A stretch of DNA of 64,000 nt from Sacculina carcini (GCA_916048095.2 OU696589.1:227501-291500); one strand, 5' to 3'; shown: positions 18,429-30,162, counted from the first letter of the stretch. The notes: generated by a model from the sequence alone, not told the origin. Numbers and translations: made by a program.

Positions 18429-20733
18429 CCTCCCCTTCAGTCTGTCGCTTGATGGGGCAGACGTAATCCTTCAGATAGCCGGGACGTCTTCGATCACCTT
18501 GGCTTCGCCTCGGAAGTTCGACCTGTTCACCATTCTGAGGATCAACGTGATCCACAGTGACCGGGGTGTTGTCGACGTCGCTCCGCTCTGGGTTGACAAT
18601 TGTCGGTCTCGCCTCCAACAACAGATAGCGCCGGTTTCGGATAGCTATGCGTCCGCTGAGCATTCGTAAGGCGTAATTGCGATGATCACGTACACCGACG
18701 ACAGTGCCCTTACGCTGCCACTGCTTTGTAGTCTGATCCTGTATGTACACGTCTTGGCCCACCTTCAGTCGAGGAAGGGGTTTCGACGTCCTGTTGTACG
18801 CTTCCTGTGCCTTCTTCTGCTCCACCTCCCTCACCGTATCACAGACGTCTGCACACCGCTGCCATTCCTGTGAGAAGGCTGTATAATGAGTCGGCACCTG
18901 GGAACGAATGGGGTGTCCGAACAAGACTTGTGCTGGAGATCGTCCGTCCCGTCCTGGAGTATTCCGCATCTCCACGAGACCCTCGGTGAAGGCATCAGTA
19001 TCTAAGTTTCCATTCAGCGTTGTTTTTTTCACCAGAAGCTTCATCTTCTTCACAGTAGCCTCCGCGTGACCATTTCCTTGTGGATACTCTGGACTGCTCA
19101 TGTAATGATCCACGTGCCAGCGTTTGAAAAACTCAGCTGTTCGCCGAGACGTGTACTGTGGTCCTCTATCGCTGCGAAGTCGATTCGGGGCTCCAAACAT
19201 CGCGAATAATCGCCGCATTGTTTTGATGAGGTGACGTGATGTGGAGTCGCCTCTGGGACAGTCGACGACCACCGGCCAGTTGGACAGTCGATCAACATAC
19301 ACGAGGTACGTTCGACCGGCGTAGGTGAAGTAATCCGAAGACACACTTTCGAACACACGAGTAAGCACATCATCACACAAATATTCCTCCTTCTGAATGC
19401 TTCTACGGTGCGTTACGCACTGCTGACACGAAGACACGATCAACTTTATTTCGTTGTTGATTGTTGACCAATATACCGCTTGTCGCGCGCGTTGCATTGT
19501 CCTCACGATTCCTTGATGACTGGCGTGTAACGAATTGAGTACTTCGCGTCGCAGAGCACGCGGCACGACTAATCGACATCCATGGAGTATAACATCTCCA
19601 TCCAGACATAAATCGTTACGTACATTCCAGTACGGACGCATCATTTCCTCTGTCTGATACTTTTCTGCTGGGAAACCACGTCTCACTGTGTTGAACAAAG
19701 CCTGGTATTCATGATCTGATTCACCGGCCTCGATGATGCGATTCAGAAGAAGATCACCTGATTCTGTTTGCGATTCAGCTTGCTCGTCCAACAGGCGTGA
19801 TATCGTGACGGAATGCTCAAATTTTTCGCCGGTTTCATCGCAAACTGCCGTATCAATGTTCTCGTCACTGGAAATTGGCAGTGGCGAGCGGGATAGGCAA
19901 TCCGCAATTACGTGTTCCTTGTCTGCTTTCCAAACGGCTTCAAATATCAAGTGCGATAGCTTGGTTCTCATACGCTGCAAGCGCGGGTCGCTTATTTCCG
20001 CGATACTTTTTGTATTCAGGATGGGCAAGAGTGGTTTGTGGTCTGTCATGATGACGAATTTCCTGGCGCCAGCAAGATAATTATTTGCTCTGTGGCAGGC
20101 CCATACGACTGCCAACATTTCCTGTTCCACGGCAGCGTACCTGGTTTCAGTTTCCGTAAGGGCGCGTGAACCACACTGAACCAGTCTCCAGCACTGCTGT
20201 TCGTGCATTTGACGTACAGCAAAACCGAGACCATGCAAACGAGCAGCATCAGTCTCAACCACCGTCTGTCTCGAGGGCTCGTAGAAATCCAATACAGGAG
20301 GTGACGTCAGGGCTCTTTTTGTTGCCTCAAACGCCGGTGTGTGTATGGCCTCGTCCCAACGCCATTCAACATCCTTTCGCAGTAAATGCCTCAATGGTGC
20401 TGTGGTGCTGGCTATCTCAGTTGAAAATTGAGATAACTGGTTAGCCAAACCAAGAAACGATCTGACCTCCCTGACGTTCGATGGACGGGGAAACTTGGAA
20501 ATTGCCTCCAGTTTCTTATCATCCACACAATATCCATCTTTGTCGATCACGAAGCCGCAATATTGTACGCGAGACTCAGCGAATGTGAATTTCTGCTTGT
20601 TCAATGTGATGCCATGTTCTCGACATCGGTGGAGAACGTTCCACACATTTTTCAAGTGCTCGTCGTATGTAGTGTCGTATACGAGAATATCATCAACAAT
20701 TTTATTCATGTTGACCAGGCTGGCAAGAGCCAT
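18385..20733 (-). CDS. gypsy3 pol, C-terminal part: RT palm, RNase H, integrase
   Basis: The 782-codon frame opens at the RT catalytic box KIVDDILVYDTTYDEHL. It continues with the connection VRSFLGLANQLSQFS, RNase H (VETDAARLHGLGFAV, MTDHKPLL), the integrase zinc region (HASHQGIVRTMQRARQ … CQQC), core blocks (VSSDYFTYAGRTYLVYVDR, SDRGPQYTS, GNGHAEATVK) and a basic tail. It aligns with gypsy1 throughout, including the IVDD box. Confidence 0.9.
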   Translation of the reverse strand: MALASLVNMNKIVDDILVYDTTYDEHLKNVWNVLHRCREHGITLNKQKFTFAESRVQYCGFVIDKDGYCVDDKKLEAISKFPRPSNVREVRSFLGLANQLSQFSTEIASTTAPLRHLLRKDVEWRWDEAIHTPAFEATKRALTSPPVLDFYEPSRQTVVETDAARLHGLGFAVRQMHEQQCWRLVQCGSRALTETETRYAAVEQEMLAVVWACHRANNYLAGARKFVIMTDHKPLLPILNTKSIAEISDPRLQRMRTKLSHLIFEAVWKADKEHVIADCLSRSPLPISSDENIDTAVCDETGEKFEHSVTISRLLDEQAESQTESGDLLLNRIIEAGESDHEYQALFNTVRRGFPAEKYQTEEMMRPYWNVRNDLCLDGDVILHGCRLVVPRALRREVLNSLHASHQGIVRTMQRARQAVYWSTINNEIKLIVSSCQQCVTHRRSIQKEEYLCDDVLTRVFESVSSDYFTYAGRTYLVYVDRLSNWPVVVDCPRGDSTSRHLIKTMRRLFAMFGAPNRLRSDRGPQYTSRRTAEFFKRWHVDHYMSSPEYPQGNGHAEATVKKMKLLVKKTTLNGNLDTDAFTEGLVEMRNTPGRDGRSPAQVLFGHPIRSQVPTHYTAFSQEWQRCADVCDTVREVEQKKAQEAYNRTSKPLPRLKVGQDVYIQDQTTKQWQRKGTVVGVRDHRNYALRMLSGRIAIRNRRYLLLEARPTIVNPERSDVDNTPVTVDHVDPQNGEQVELPRRSQGDRRRPGYLKDYVCPIKRQTEGEVYGAGLASSVAGKR

Positions 20734-20750
20734 ATCACAACGCTGATTAT

Positions 20751-21987
20751 TAGGGCTGTCAAAAGTTAATAAAGTTACTTTTTCACCTAAAGGTCACTTA
20801 TTCATAAGCTACCTAAAACTGCATGAAAAAGTTGTGTACGATAATTATTAAAAAAGTTATAAGGTTACCAAAAGTTACTTTTTCATCGTTAGGTTACTTT
20901 TTTGCTTTTAAGGTCACTTTTTTATCGTCAGGTTACATTTTCTTATTTTTCTTGTTATTAGGTAAGTTTACCACGAAGTTTGGTGACTTTTTGCAGATAA
21001 GAGGCACAAAAACGGTATATATGAGGATAAAATATGAAAAGAGATGGAATATTAGGTGTGAAGATCAAGAAATGTCAACATTTCTGCTGTTAGGATTTAG
21101 CAATTGATATTCATCTTAATATCCGTGCTACTCGATATTTATACGTTTTTGGGTACGCAGGATAGTGTAATTCCATTTTAGGAAATGTCCACGAACCGGA
21201 GGGTGTCGTGAGATGTTTGGAGCGTGGTATAGTACAATGTGTGAGCTCTCTATACCAGATACTGCACTGTAGCACTTGACAGTACGTATTTACTTGAACA
21301 GGAATTTGCACGTGATTTTCAGGGCGTGAGATAGCGCCATTATCCCACGTTTGACATATGGGAGGACGGGTGGCATTCACACATGCAGTGTTTACGCTCA
21401 CACTAATATACAAAATGTAGTACGTGCTATACGATAAAAAGTTCCATTGAAAAAATATAAAGAACATTATTGCGACCATTACTAAAAATATTTACATGTG
21501 CAATTAGTGTATTTCGCATTTGTATGAGCTTTCCACTAAAATTATATTTTGATGGTTATGCTGCTTTTTTCGATATTAGCTAAATTATGTTAAGTCACTT
21601 TTGGTTGTTTGTTGTGAAAATGGTACCAGATCGGAGAGGGTGGAAAAGTAGTACCAACTCGGAAACATGATAAAAAAGAAGGACTGGTGTATTTTCTTAC
21701 TTCAGAACTGCAAACAGAATTTGACCTTTTTTGAAGGAGGTTGTTCTTAGGTTACCTTTTTATTGGTTATTAGGATACTTTATATGTTCAAAAACAAACA
21801 ACAAACAAACCGTGTATTTCACATAGCGCAATAATCAGCAAAGGCGTGATATACATGTGATAAAACGATACAAAAGTGATAATAAGTTTAAAACTCAGGT
21901 TATATTTAGGTTACTTTTTTAGGTTACTTTTTCTCGAAAATAAAGTTACTTTTTTCTGATTTTTAGGTTACTTTTTTGACAGCCCTA
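20751..21987. mobile_element. Non-autonomous hAT element, 1237 bp, inside gypsy3
   Basis: The ends are TAGGGCTGTCAAAA and its inverted partner, with perfect 8-bp target duplications CTGATTAT (20743-20750 and 21988-21995). Many copies of AGGTTACTTTTT, on both strands near both ends, look like subterminal transposase-binding repeats. There is no transposase frame. It must be mobilised in trans by a full hAT element. Confidence 0.9.
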
Positions 21988-22632
21988 CTGATTATACACG
22001 TCATCGCTGGAAATGAGACCCATTGGAGCACGTTTCAATCGGTAACGACCCCACGGCGTCATGAAACACGTCAAATCACGGTCATTTTCATGTATGCCGA
22101 TCTGAAAATACCCATGTTTCGCGTCCAATGTCGACAAGTAACGACATACGGGTGTGATGCTAGACACTGCATCAAGCGGTACCCTGACAGGATATGCAGG
22201 CCGAAGCACGTACCGGTTCAATTTTGTTAAGTCGATGGTCAGACGACATCCGATAATTTTTCCGTCACTGCTGCGTGTCGGTACTGGTACTACAGGGTGG
22301 CACCATTCGGTCGGATGGGTGATATGTTCGATGACATCCTGTTTAATTAGTTCGTCTAGATGACGCTTGATGTGCTCGCGGTACCCGACTTGAATGTTCC
22401 GCGGTGCGTAAACGCTCGTTGCGCGTGCATTTTCGGCAAACGAAATGCGCATGGGAGGCCCCTTCATGCACCTCAACGGACCATCTTCGTTGAACACATC
22501 AGGAAGAGCGAGACGCAATGCATTCGCATGCTGGCGCCGCTCCATAGTTGTTGGATCTCGTGCATGCGGCCATATTGGTCTCGAGCTTTTAATCTCTCGT
22601 TTTTCAGACACGGTGTCGGACATTTCTCTGCG

Positions 22633-24164
22633 CTAGTTGTCGTCGTTCGATGGTGCTCCGGCCGGACATCCCTCGTTGTTGTTGCGTGACAACGCTGCGG
22701 CAGATGCTGTATAATTACCGCCTTTTGAGACTGACACTGACTGCATCCTCCCAGCCCTGACGCAGGTAGAGTTGGTACATACTGCCTGGTTGCTTGAGGG
22801 ATACTCCGGCAGCTGCTGAGGAAATGCGCGGTGAATAATACGCAGGTCAACTGGGTCAGACCACGATAGGAGAGCATCTGTTGCGGCAGGAACCACGTAC
22901 AATGTTGTGATACACGTTGCGTCTCCCAATCGCAGAGTCGCCTCGCATGTGCCGGAACACTGAAGACGACCGCCATCCGCCGAACATAGGCACGCTGCAC
23001 ATGTAGTCAAAGAAGTCGTTTTGATTACCAACTTGGCTGCCACAGCAGCATTTATGACACTGCATTCGGCGCCAGTGTCAGCGATCCAGCGTATATCGAC
23101 CGACCGTCCTTGACTAGGCTTCACGTTGATGCTGATCGCGGGCGCTCGCTTTCCTTTTTGCTTCTGTCGTACGTCACCCACACGAATGCGTCGTACTTGT
23201 TCGTTTGAGTCGGCCTGAACAATCCGTTGACGTCTGTTGGTTTTGTGGGATCCTCTGCGGTTACTACTACGACATACTTTCGCATAATGTCCGTTTTTTC
23301 CGCATATACGACAGGCCTTGCCGTACGCGGGACATTTCTGGCCACCGCTGCATTTCGATCCACACTTGGTGCAATCTTGCCTGTCGCTATGACTGGCGTC
23401 CTCCTTTTTCAGGTGATTGTGGGACACCGCTCTGCACGATTCGCCCTTAATTTGCGAGGAGTTTGTTTTTGCTGCCTCAGATGAACGACATATATGGATC
23501 GCCCTCATCAAATTCATGTCTTTCTCGCGAAGCATGTGACTCAGTGCCTGTTCATCACCTGTCCCCATCATAATTTTGTCACGAAGTCTATCATCACTGC
23601 AGACCGTGCAAAAATCTCAGAAAGACTGTATCTCTTTTACTGCACACAAAAACGTATCGAAAGATTCACCGGGCTGTTGAGATCTGATATAAAATTCCCT
23701 CCGGTTGATTAAAATATTGCGTTGTGCTCGTAAATGCTGTTCCATCTGAGTGATGCACTGATCCATGTCTGAACCCTGACTGATTTTCAGACTGAATCGC
23801 AATATACGCGACCAGTCCTCATCGACTGAGGACAAGCACGCGTGCAACACTGCCTGTTGTTCTTTTGGCGGGAGCTTGTCTAGATTTGACAACGCGACAT
23901 AGCCCATTATTTTGTACCTCCACGTATCAAAATCGCGCAATGAACAATCTGCATGCAACACTGGAGTGGAATTCGCAGGTAATTTCACCGTCTTATTCTG
24001 AGATTCAGAGCTATTTTGATTTTCGCGATTTGAATCAATAGCCCTTGCTTGCTGAAGTTGTTGCTCTAACATTCGTTCTCTTTGAATGTTTTGGTCCACC
24101 AATTGTGCGACCAGATTAGTTAGCTTAGAAATTTGATCATCCGTTCACGCTGTCGGCTGCGCCA
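22633..24164 (-). CDS. gypsy3 gag, zinc knuckle and protease region
   Basis: Gag occupies roughly 23.6-24.16 kb (SPVLHADCSLRDF-like block, then QQAVLHACLSSVDEDW), homologous to the gypsy1 gag. The knuckle CRICGKNGHYAKVCRS follows near 23.3 kb and the protease site ADTGAECSVIN near 23.05 kb. It is a broken fossil region; only the family parts are noted. Confidence 0.8.
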
Positions 24165-24399
24165 TGTTATGTTACTACGATCAAACAACCCAATAACACA
24201 ACTGAATATATTTATATAAACGGTAACGAACTTGGTCAAATTAACTAACCACAAAACCACCAGAATATCTCAGCAATATCTCAATCACATCGCATTAATC
24301 TCCAACGACCACAATCCCAACACACGCCTCCACAGTGAATGTCGCTCTCGCGTCATTATCGCTTCCCCGCTACTGATGATGCCAGACCGGCACCATACA
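24165..24399 (-). repeat. 5' LTR of gypsy3
   Basis: It is a direct repeat of 18186-18428. As in gypsy1, the gag ATG spans the LTR/primer-site junction. Confidence 0.9.
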
Positions 24400-25234
24400 G
24401 TTGCTGGTATTATTTTCAAGTTGAGAGAACCGAATATGATCAATTAACGTTGCAGTCGTGTGGGTCACTCTAGTTGGCCGTGTGATATGAGGAAGGAGAG
24501 AGAAACAGAACATTAAATTGATATAATCGATAACATTATTGTCGTTGGATGACAACAAATTTATATTGAAATCCCCAAATACAAATATCCCTCCGTAGTT
24601 CTATTCTTGTGCAGATGAGTGAATATCACTCATTGTATTAATACAATTGTCGAGCTTTCCACTTGGAGGTCTATAAACACGTATGAAAATATAGACTTTA
24701 GAGTTGATACATGTTTGCACGGCTAGAGTTTCAATATGCAACTGGGAGAAATTTAGATATTTTTGTTGAATGACATCGTAATCATTTGAGAAGTATAGAG
24801 CCACACCACCCCCATGAACGTTTCTACAATTTGTGAAAAAATAATACCCCGGCACATCATACAAGGAATTGAGGTGTGAATCAAGACGAATTTCAGTGAG
24901 ACCAATTACATCGAATGTGTTTGAAGAAGGGCATAACATATAATCTTGAAAGCTTTGAATTTTTTTTAGGAATTGACCTGATATTGAGGTGAAAAATCGA
25001 AAACGAGTTATTGGTGCCAACTGATTTGATGGTGTCATCAGGCATTACATAATTGCATTCCGGAATTGAAAGTCTGTTTACATATAATTCATCGGCGCAT
25101 GGGCCATCATAGTTGTCTTTGCTGTGGATAGAATTGTAACACAGATCGGTGTAACCCATATCCCTGTTGGACATCATTATAAAGATTAAAATAAATGAAC
25201 TGTAGAAACAGAGACATCGTACAAGACAACATAC

Positions 25235-25830
25235 ACCTGACTGATGTCGACGTCTCAGTTCTTATTTGGTGCCCTTCGCCCTCTGGTTGGCGCCCTGCTA
25301 GTGGCGGACACAGACGAGCCAGTCGCCGGAGATGCCGCCCAAACCACGTCGGTTCCAGCTCCGGCTCGCCCTCGCAACATCGTCGTACGCTTCGACAAGT
25401 TCCCTGCGCGCGAGGCTGTTCTGCGTAATGCAAAAAAAATTGAAGGGCACCAAAACCTCGATCTATGAAGACTTGTGCGCTACCTCGGTGACACGCAAAC
25501 AAGAACAAATGCCGAAACTGAAGCAGGCCAGAATGGAAGGGAAGATTGCATATTTTCGGCACACTCGTCTCATCATAAAAGAGAAAATCCATCCATCTGC
25601 TGCAACATCACCAATCGTCAGCCTGGATACGCCCGTTGCTACTGGAGCCGCCACTGCGACGAACAACTTGACAGGTTCAATGACCGCGGCGTGCACGCGT
25701 ACGAGCACTGCTGCCATCGAGGCGACGCATTCGCCAGCTGGTGCAGATATGACGTCACCCATTCACAGCTAACCAGCGCAGGCTTCGGGCTGCGTCAAGT
25801 GGAAGGCGGCTTCAGCGACACCAGCTGAGG
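25235..25830 (+). pseudogene. LINE-C ORF1 (L1-type RNA-binding protein) remnant
   Basis: A C-terminal-type ORF1 domain is read as ARPRNIVVRFDKFPAREAVL, then TKTSIYEDLCATSVTRKQEQ and PKLKQARMEGKIAYFRHTRL. These are the RRM and C-terminal blocks of LINE ORF1 chaperones that coat the RNA. A frameshift lies in the A run near 25432-25442. The tail is Ala/Thr-rich and ends at a stop at 25770-25772. The N-terminal coiled coil is missing. Confidence 0.75.
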
Positions 25831-25917
25831 CGGGTGACAAGCCACAGAAAAAGCAGAGGGCGTCGAAAAGGAAGTAAATTGTTTCGTGTTTCTTTCTCTG
25901 TTATCTATACAGATAGT

Positions 25918-28219
25918 CATGTCGATGTTTAACAATAACCACTCACTTCCTATGATTGACTATGAGTCTGATGTTGATGACTTAGACATTGATTCTATAT
26001 ATCAGCGAAGTTGCGAAAATTCTGCTGTCAATACGCAGCTCATTTCACCAAGTGAAATCGGTATTATTGACACAGAAAAACTTACTGTATGTAACCTTAA
26101 TATTAGATCGTTTCCTAGGAATTTGCAGAAGTTTCAAGATACTGTCATGCCAATGTGAAGGGTTTTGATGTTTTTGGGTTTTCGGAAACACGTCTTGAGT
26201 CGCATCTAACGCCACTTTATAAGCTAGCTGGCTATCAAATGTATAATTGTCGTCGAAATGTTCATGGAGGCGGTGTATCGTTGTATGTCTCAACCAAGTA
26301 CCGATCTCACCGGGTGAATGATCTGACAAAAAAGGAAAACTATATTGAAGCCATAGGTGTTGAATTGTTGATTGAGCAAACATCTTACATCATTATATGT
26401 GTATATAGAACTCCTGCTGGCAATTTTGTTAAGTTTTAACAATATATGTATGATATTTTTTCAAATGCTTGTACATATAAAAATAGCCATCTTATCATTC
26501 TTGGTGACTTCAACATAAATTTGCACAATAATGAAGATAAAAACGTCTCGGAATTCATAAATTTGATGTATTCATTTTCTTGTTGTCAATTAACCGATAG
26601 ACCTACACGAGTTACAGAGACGTCAGCATCACTGTTGGATCATGTATGGACAACATTAATCTGCGAAAATACTGCTAACTACACTATATCAAGAGACGTC
26701 AGTGATCACTACCCTGTAGTGAGTCAGTTTCAGTCAAAAGAAGCAAAAATGGTAACTCAGTGTGTGAACAAGAGGTGCTTTACATCCATTGCCATTAGCA
26801 AGTTCACGTCTAGTGGTGAACATGCAGCCTGGACTGATGTTTTTGAACAAGCATGCCCTAATGCAGCTTACAATCACTTTCACGGTATATTTTGCCAAAT
26901 ATTTGACAAATACTTCGGCATGAGTAAAGTCATTAAACACAGAAAATCTTTTAGTTGTCCGTATATAAGTGCATCTGTGAAAAAATGCATCACAGAAAAA
27001 CGGAGGCTCCAAAGACTTGCAAAGAAGTGGCCAATCACATTCGGCAATGAGTACAAACGGTACCTAATAAGTTGACCGCTACACTGCGAACGGCTAAGAA
27101 CCAATATTACAAACACATTTTGACATCGAATCAAGGTAGCCCAGGGCAGCAATGGAGAACCATCAATCATTTATTAGGAAGACATGAAGATTATAATAGT
27201 CAGATTGTGCTTATACCAACGAGTAAAGATGTACCAGAAGCGTTCAACGATCACTTCCTCAACGTGTGCCAAACATCTGAAAATGAATGTAAGTTTGAAA
27301 ATTATCTAGATGAATCTCCACTTTTCTCGATTTTCATGTATATCTACTTGCGTCTGTGAAGTTAAAAATGTTCTAAATGCATTTAACTCGCGCACATCAG
27401 GAATTGATCATATTCCTCCATTTTTGCTGAAAACCGTCTCTGAATCTAACTCTCCTCCGCTAGCCCATATAATCAACCTAACACTTGAAAATGGCATATT
27501 TCCAGACACACTAAAAGTGGCTAAAGTAATACCAATACCAAAATCCGGGGATCTGCAAAACATAAAAAACTACAGACCCATATCTATTTTACCGGCTTTT
27601 AATAAAGTGTTTGAGAAAATTGTCAGTATTTGGCTAACTTACTATCTAGAGACCAGCAAATTCATCACCTCATCTCAACATGGCTTCCGCAAATTACATT
27701 CAACTGAATCCGCAGTTCTTCAATTAACAAATCACATATACAAATGTCTCGAAAATAAAGATCAAATTGTGACCGTCTTCCTAGGTCTCTCCAAAGCGTT
27801 CGATACGTTGGATCACGCTATTTTACTAAGAAAAATTTATAACCTTGGTATAAGAGGCGCCGCACTTAAGTTGTTCCGTAGTTACCTATAAAATCGTGAA
27901 CAATGTGTTTTATGCAATAAGTCGTACTCCACAAAAAAACTCATACATAAAGGTGTTCCACAGGGCTCGGTATTAGGTCCCATCCCATTCTCAATTTACA
28001 TTAACGATATAATACATGCAAGTAGCGAATTTGAGTATGTACTTTATGCAGACGATACTACACTATTGCTATCTGACAACAACATTGCTAATCTCAAATC
28101 GAGACTAGAAAATGAACTTGACAAAATCATGTCCTGGTTAAAATCAAACAAATTCAAACTCAATACAACAAAAACAAAGTCTATGCTTTTTCATAACCGT
28201 TCAATGAACTTCTACCTGC
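25918..28219 (+). pseudogene. LINE-C ORF2: endonuclease and reverse transcriptase
   Basis: It starts at ATG 25918 or 25933 after ORF1. Endonuclease blocks are CNLNIRSFPRN, GFSETRLESH, ILGDFNINLH and SDHYPVVSQ; RT blocks are GIDHIPPFLLK, VIPIPKSGD, SKAFDTLDHA, KGVPQGSVLGP and LYADDTTLLL. Damage includes a frameshift near 26150, a TAA at 26437-26439, frameshifts near 27070 and 27320, and a TAA at 27889-27891. It is interrupted at 28219 by gypsy4. Confidence 0.88.
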
Positions 28220-28411
28220 TGTAATGTTATGTTGTTGGTGATTAATAAAGATCCCAAACCAGCTCTGTATTGGGTTCACAAACAACTTTATGCATCTAAA
28301 TATACCGGAAACATTATGAACGGCAAAACACACACCGCATGGCGTAGTACACACACACACACACAACCCCCAAAGCTGCCACTTCGAGCCTAGCGAAAAC
28401 ACTACATTACA
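28220..28411 (-). repeat. 3' LTR of gypsy4 (192 bp)
   Basis: It starts TGTAATGTTATG and ends ACTACATTACA, and includes a short CA run. It repeats the two-part right LTR. Confidence 0.88.
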
Positions 28412-30162
28412 TCCCCCTTGTTTTGAAAACGAGATGGAGGGACCACAAGTCGTCCGGAGCGCGTGCGATATGGTGATCGGATATGCGCCGCGAACCTCCT
28501 GAAGGTAACAGGCTGTGCGCCATTTGACATACGAGTTGTATTTGACGTAGATTCTTCCGGCGTGCTGTCCGGTGACCAACCCGCGACAGTTGAAGATGTC
28601 TCGTTACTTGGAGGCGGCGAATCGACAGGGCTCTTCTTCGGAGACGGAACTGCAACAGTATTGTCCGCTGTCTTTTTTGGAGACGCAACCGGTATGCTCT
28701 TCAAAAGGTAAGATGCAGGTGCAGTGTGACGTCCGACAACCTCAGCGGGATTCCACGTCCGTGATTTCGGATCACGCGTATACACAGTTTCGCCGGGTTT
28801 GAACACGGCCGGTGGTGAGGGTCGCTTGTATCGCAGATTATAGTTGATCCGCTGTTTGTCGCGCACATGCTCAAGACGATCTCGTACAACAGCGTTACCA
28901 TTCGTGTGACGAGGCAAAATATCAATTGAGCGACTGAACAGTAATTCTGCAGGAGATGGAAGAAAAGAATCAATAGGAGTGCTACGCAGAGTTCGCAGAC
29001 CGGCGTAAAATGCGGCTCTCGTTGTGCACTTCTTCATCAGCTCCTTAACAGTTCGCACGTGACGTTCAGCAATGCCGTTAATCTGTGCGTAGTGGGGCGA
29101 GGAAGTAACATGATTGAACTCGAAAAAAATTACAAATTGCTTAAAATCATAACTTGCAAATTGCGGTCCATTGTCGCTGTAAAGTGTTTGCGGTGATCCT
29201 TGTTCAACGAACAATTTTGCCAATTGATTGATCACGTGTCTGCTCGTTGTACCTTCGATTAGACGATTCACAAATGGGTACTTCGAGTAGTGATCCACAA
29301 CTAGCATATAGTCAGCACCATTGTAGTGAAACAAATCCACACTGACCTCCACCCACGGTGCAGAAGGAATCGGGTGCTGGTGTTCCTCCAAAATAGCTGC
29401 AGCACTGGTGCAAGGACGAACCTGTTGGCAGTAGATAGACTCTGCCACGCGCCTTTCAATGTCTGTAATTTTTTGCTGTTGAATGGCATAAACACTCTGA
29501 TGTAACTTCACCATGCCCAGCTCCATACAGGCTGGCAATCCGATCAAAATTGGACCAGTGGTATTCAAAATGTGAAACTTCAGAGATGACGTCTTTCCTT
29601 CAAATGTACAATCAATGGTCAGAAATCCACATTGCTCTACTGGAATGCCATCGTAGACATGAATCTTCGTCTCATCTTGCTGAACATTAACAGTGTTGGG
29701 TATTCTATCTAAACACCGTTTCGGCAAAATGTTACCATCGGCTCCAGTATCAACCTTAGCCCTCAAGGTATGAATGCTTTTCATCCCTGGGATACTCGCG
29801 GATAAATCAACAAGCGCTTCTCTCTTGTGAAAGTTCCCCGTAAATTCCGTGTTACAAAACGTGAATGTATCGCCACCAGAACATTCCGGCTTTTCAACAG
29901 TGACAGTGTCATTATTATGAACTGTGTGTAGTCGTCGAGACCCAAATGATTGACCGGTAGATTTGCACATGGAAGCAAAATGTCCGACCTTATTGCATTT
30001 GTAACAAGTGATTTTCAATGCGGGGTATTGTTTCCTATCAGGCGCATGCGACTTTCCACAGTATCTGCATTTAGCGATTTTGCTGTCGTTGCTAGTTCTA
30101 CTAGAACCCTTTGACTTTGCTACAGCATTGACAGTGTTGTAATCTGTCTGAAAAACAGCCAT
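28402..30162 (-). CDS. gypsy4 zinc knuckle, protease and integrase in one open frame
   Basis: The 586-codon frame has a knuckle (CYKCNKVGHFASMC), a protease (RAKVDTGADGNILP with ILIGLPACMELG), then an integrase core (VSVDLFHYNGADYMLVVDHY, YSDNGPQFAS, QINGIAERHVRTVK), a C-terminal YTRDPKSRTWNPAEVVGRH domain and a tail with SP/SPKK repeats ending TRSGRLVVPP. The usual RT and RNase H are not recognisable between protease and integrase. The frame is still open. As a fossil part it is described only. Confidence 0.88.
   Translation of the reverse strand: MAVFQTDYNTVNAVAKSKGSSRTSNDSKIAKCRYCGKSHAPDRKQYPALKITCYKCNKVGHFASMCKSTGQSFGSRRLHTVHNNDTVTVEKPECSGGDTFTFCNTEFTGNFHKREALVDLSASIPGMKSIHTLRAKVDTGADGNILPKRCLDRIPNTVNVQQDETKIHVYDGIPVEQCGFLTIDCTFEGKTSSLKFHILNTTGPILIGLPACMELGMVKLHQSVYAIQQQKITDIERRVAESIYCQQVRPCTSAAAILEEHQHPIPSAPWVEVSVDLFHYNGADYMLVVDHYSKYPFVNRLIEGTTSRHVINQLAKLFVEQGSPQTLYSDNGPQFASYDFKQFVIFFEFNHVTSSPHYAQINGIAERHVRTVKELMKKCTTRAAFYAGLRTLRSTPIDSFLPSPAELLFSRSIDILPRHTNGNAVVRDRLEHVRDKQRINYNLRYKRPSPPAVFKPGETVYTRDPKSRTWNPAEVVGRHTAPASYLLKSIPVASPKKTADNTVAVPSPKKSPVDSPPPSNETSSTVAGWSPDSTPEESTSNTTRMSNGAQPVTFRRFAAHIRSPYRTRSGRLVVPPSRFQNKGDVM

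Larger units (their letters stand above)
18186..24399 (-). mobile_element. gypsy3, Ty3/gypsy element of the gypsy1 lineage, inserted in LINE-B
   Basis: The LTRs are 18186-18428 and 24165-24399. They differ by a TA-run length and about three substitutions, so the insertion is young. GTTGA (18181-18185) and GTTGC (24400-24404) are a 5-bp target duplication with one mismatch. The minus-strand order from the right is: primer site TGGCGCAGCCGAC as in gypsy1, gag, zinc knuckle, protease (RWIADTGAECSVIN), RT, RNase H, integrase, purine tract, 3' LTR. It is broken by a few interruptions, including a complete hAT element (20751-21987) lodged in the RT. Confidence 0.92.
17465..25190 (-). mobile_element. 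LINE-B, CR1/jockey-group LINE split by gypsy3
   Basis: The minus-strand ORF2 runs from about 25180 down to 24400, is interrupted by gypsy3 (18186-24399), and resumes from 18185 to about 17465. Endonuclease blocks are seen on the first part (LNIRSIPKK, GLTEIRLDSH, RNVHGGGVALY, GDFNINLL). On the second part are NYIIETDISDHFPIVSQ and the RT-proximal linker (RLERLAKRWPLTYG). The protein sense joins across the insertion site at N|Y. There is one in-frame TAG at 24601-24603 and a frameshift near 24960 at an A run. RT proper is missing, so the 3' part is lost. It is the same family as LINE-C. Confidence 0.85.
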
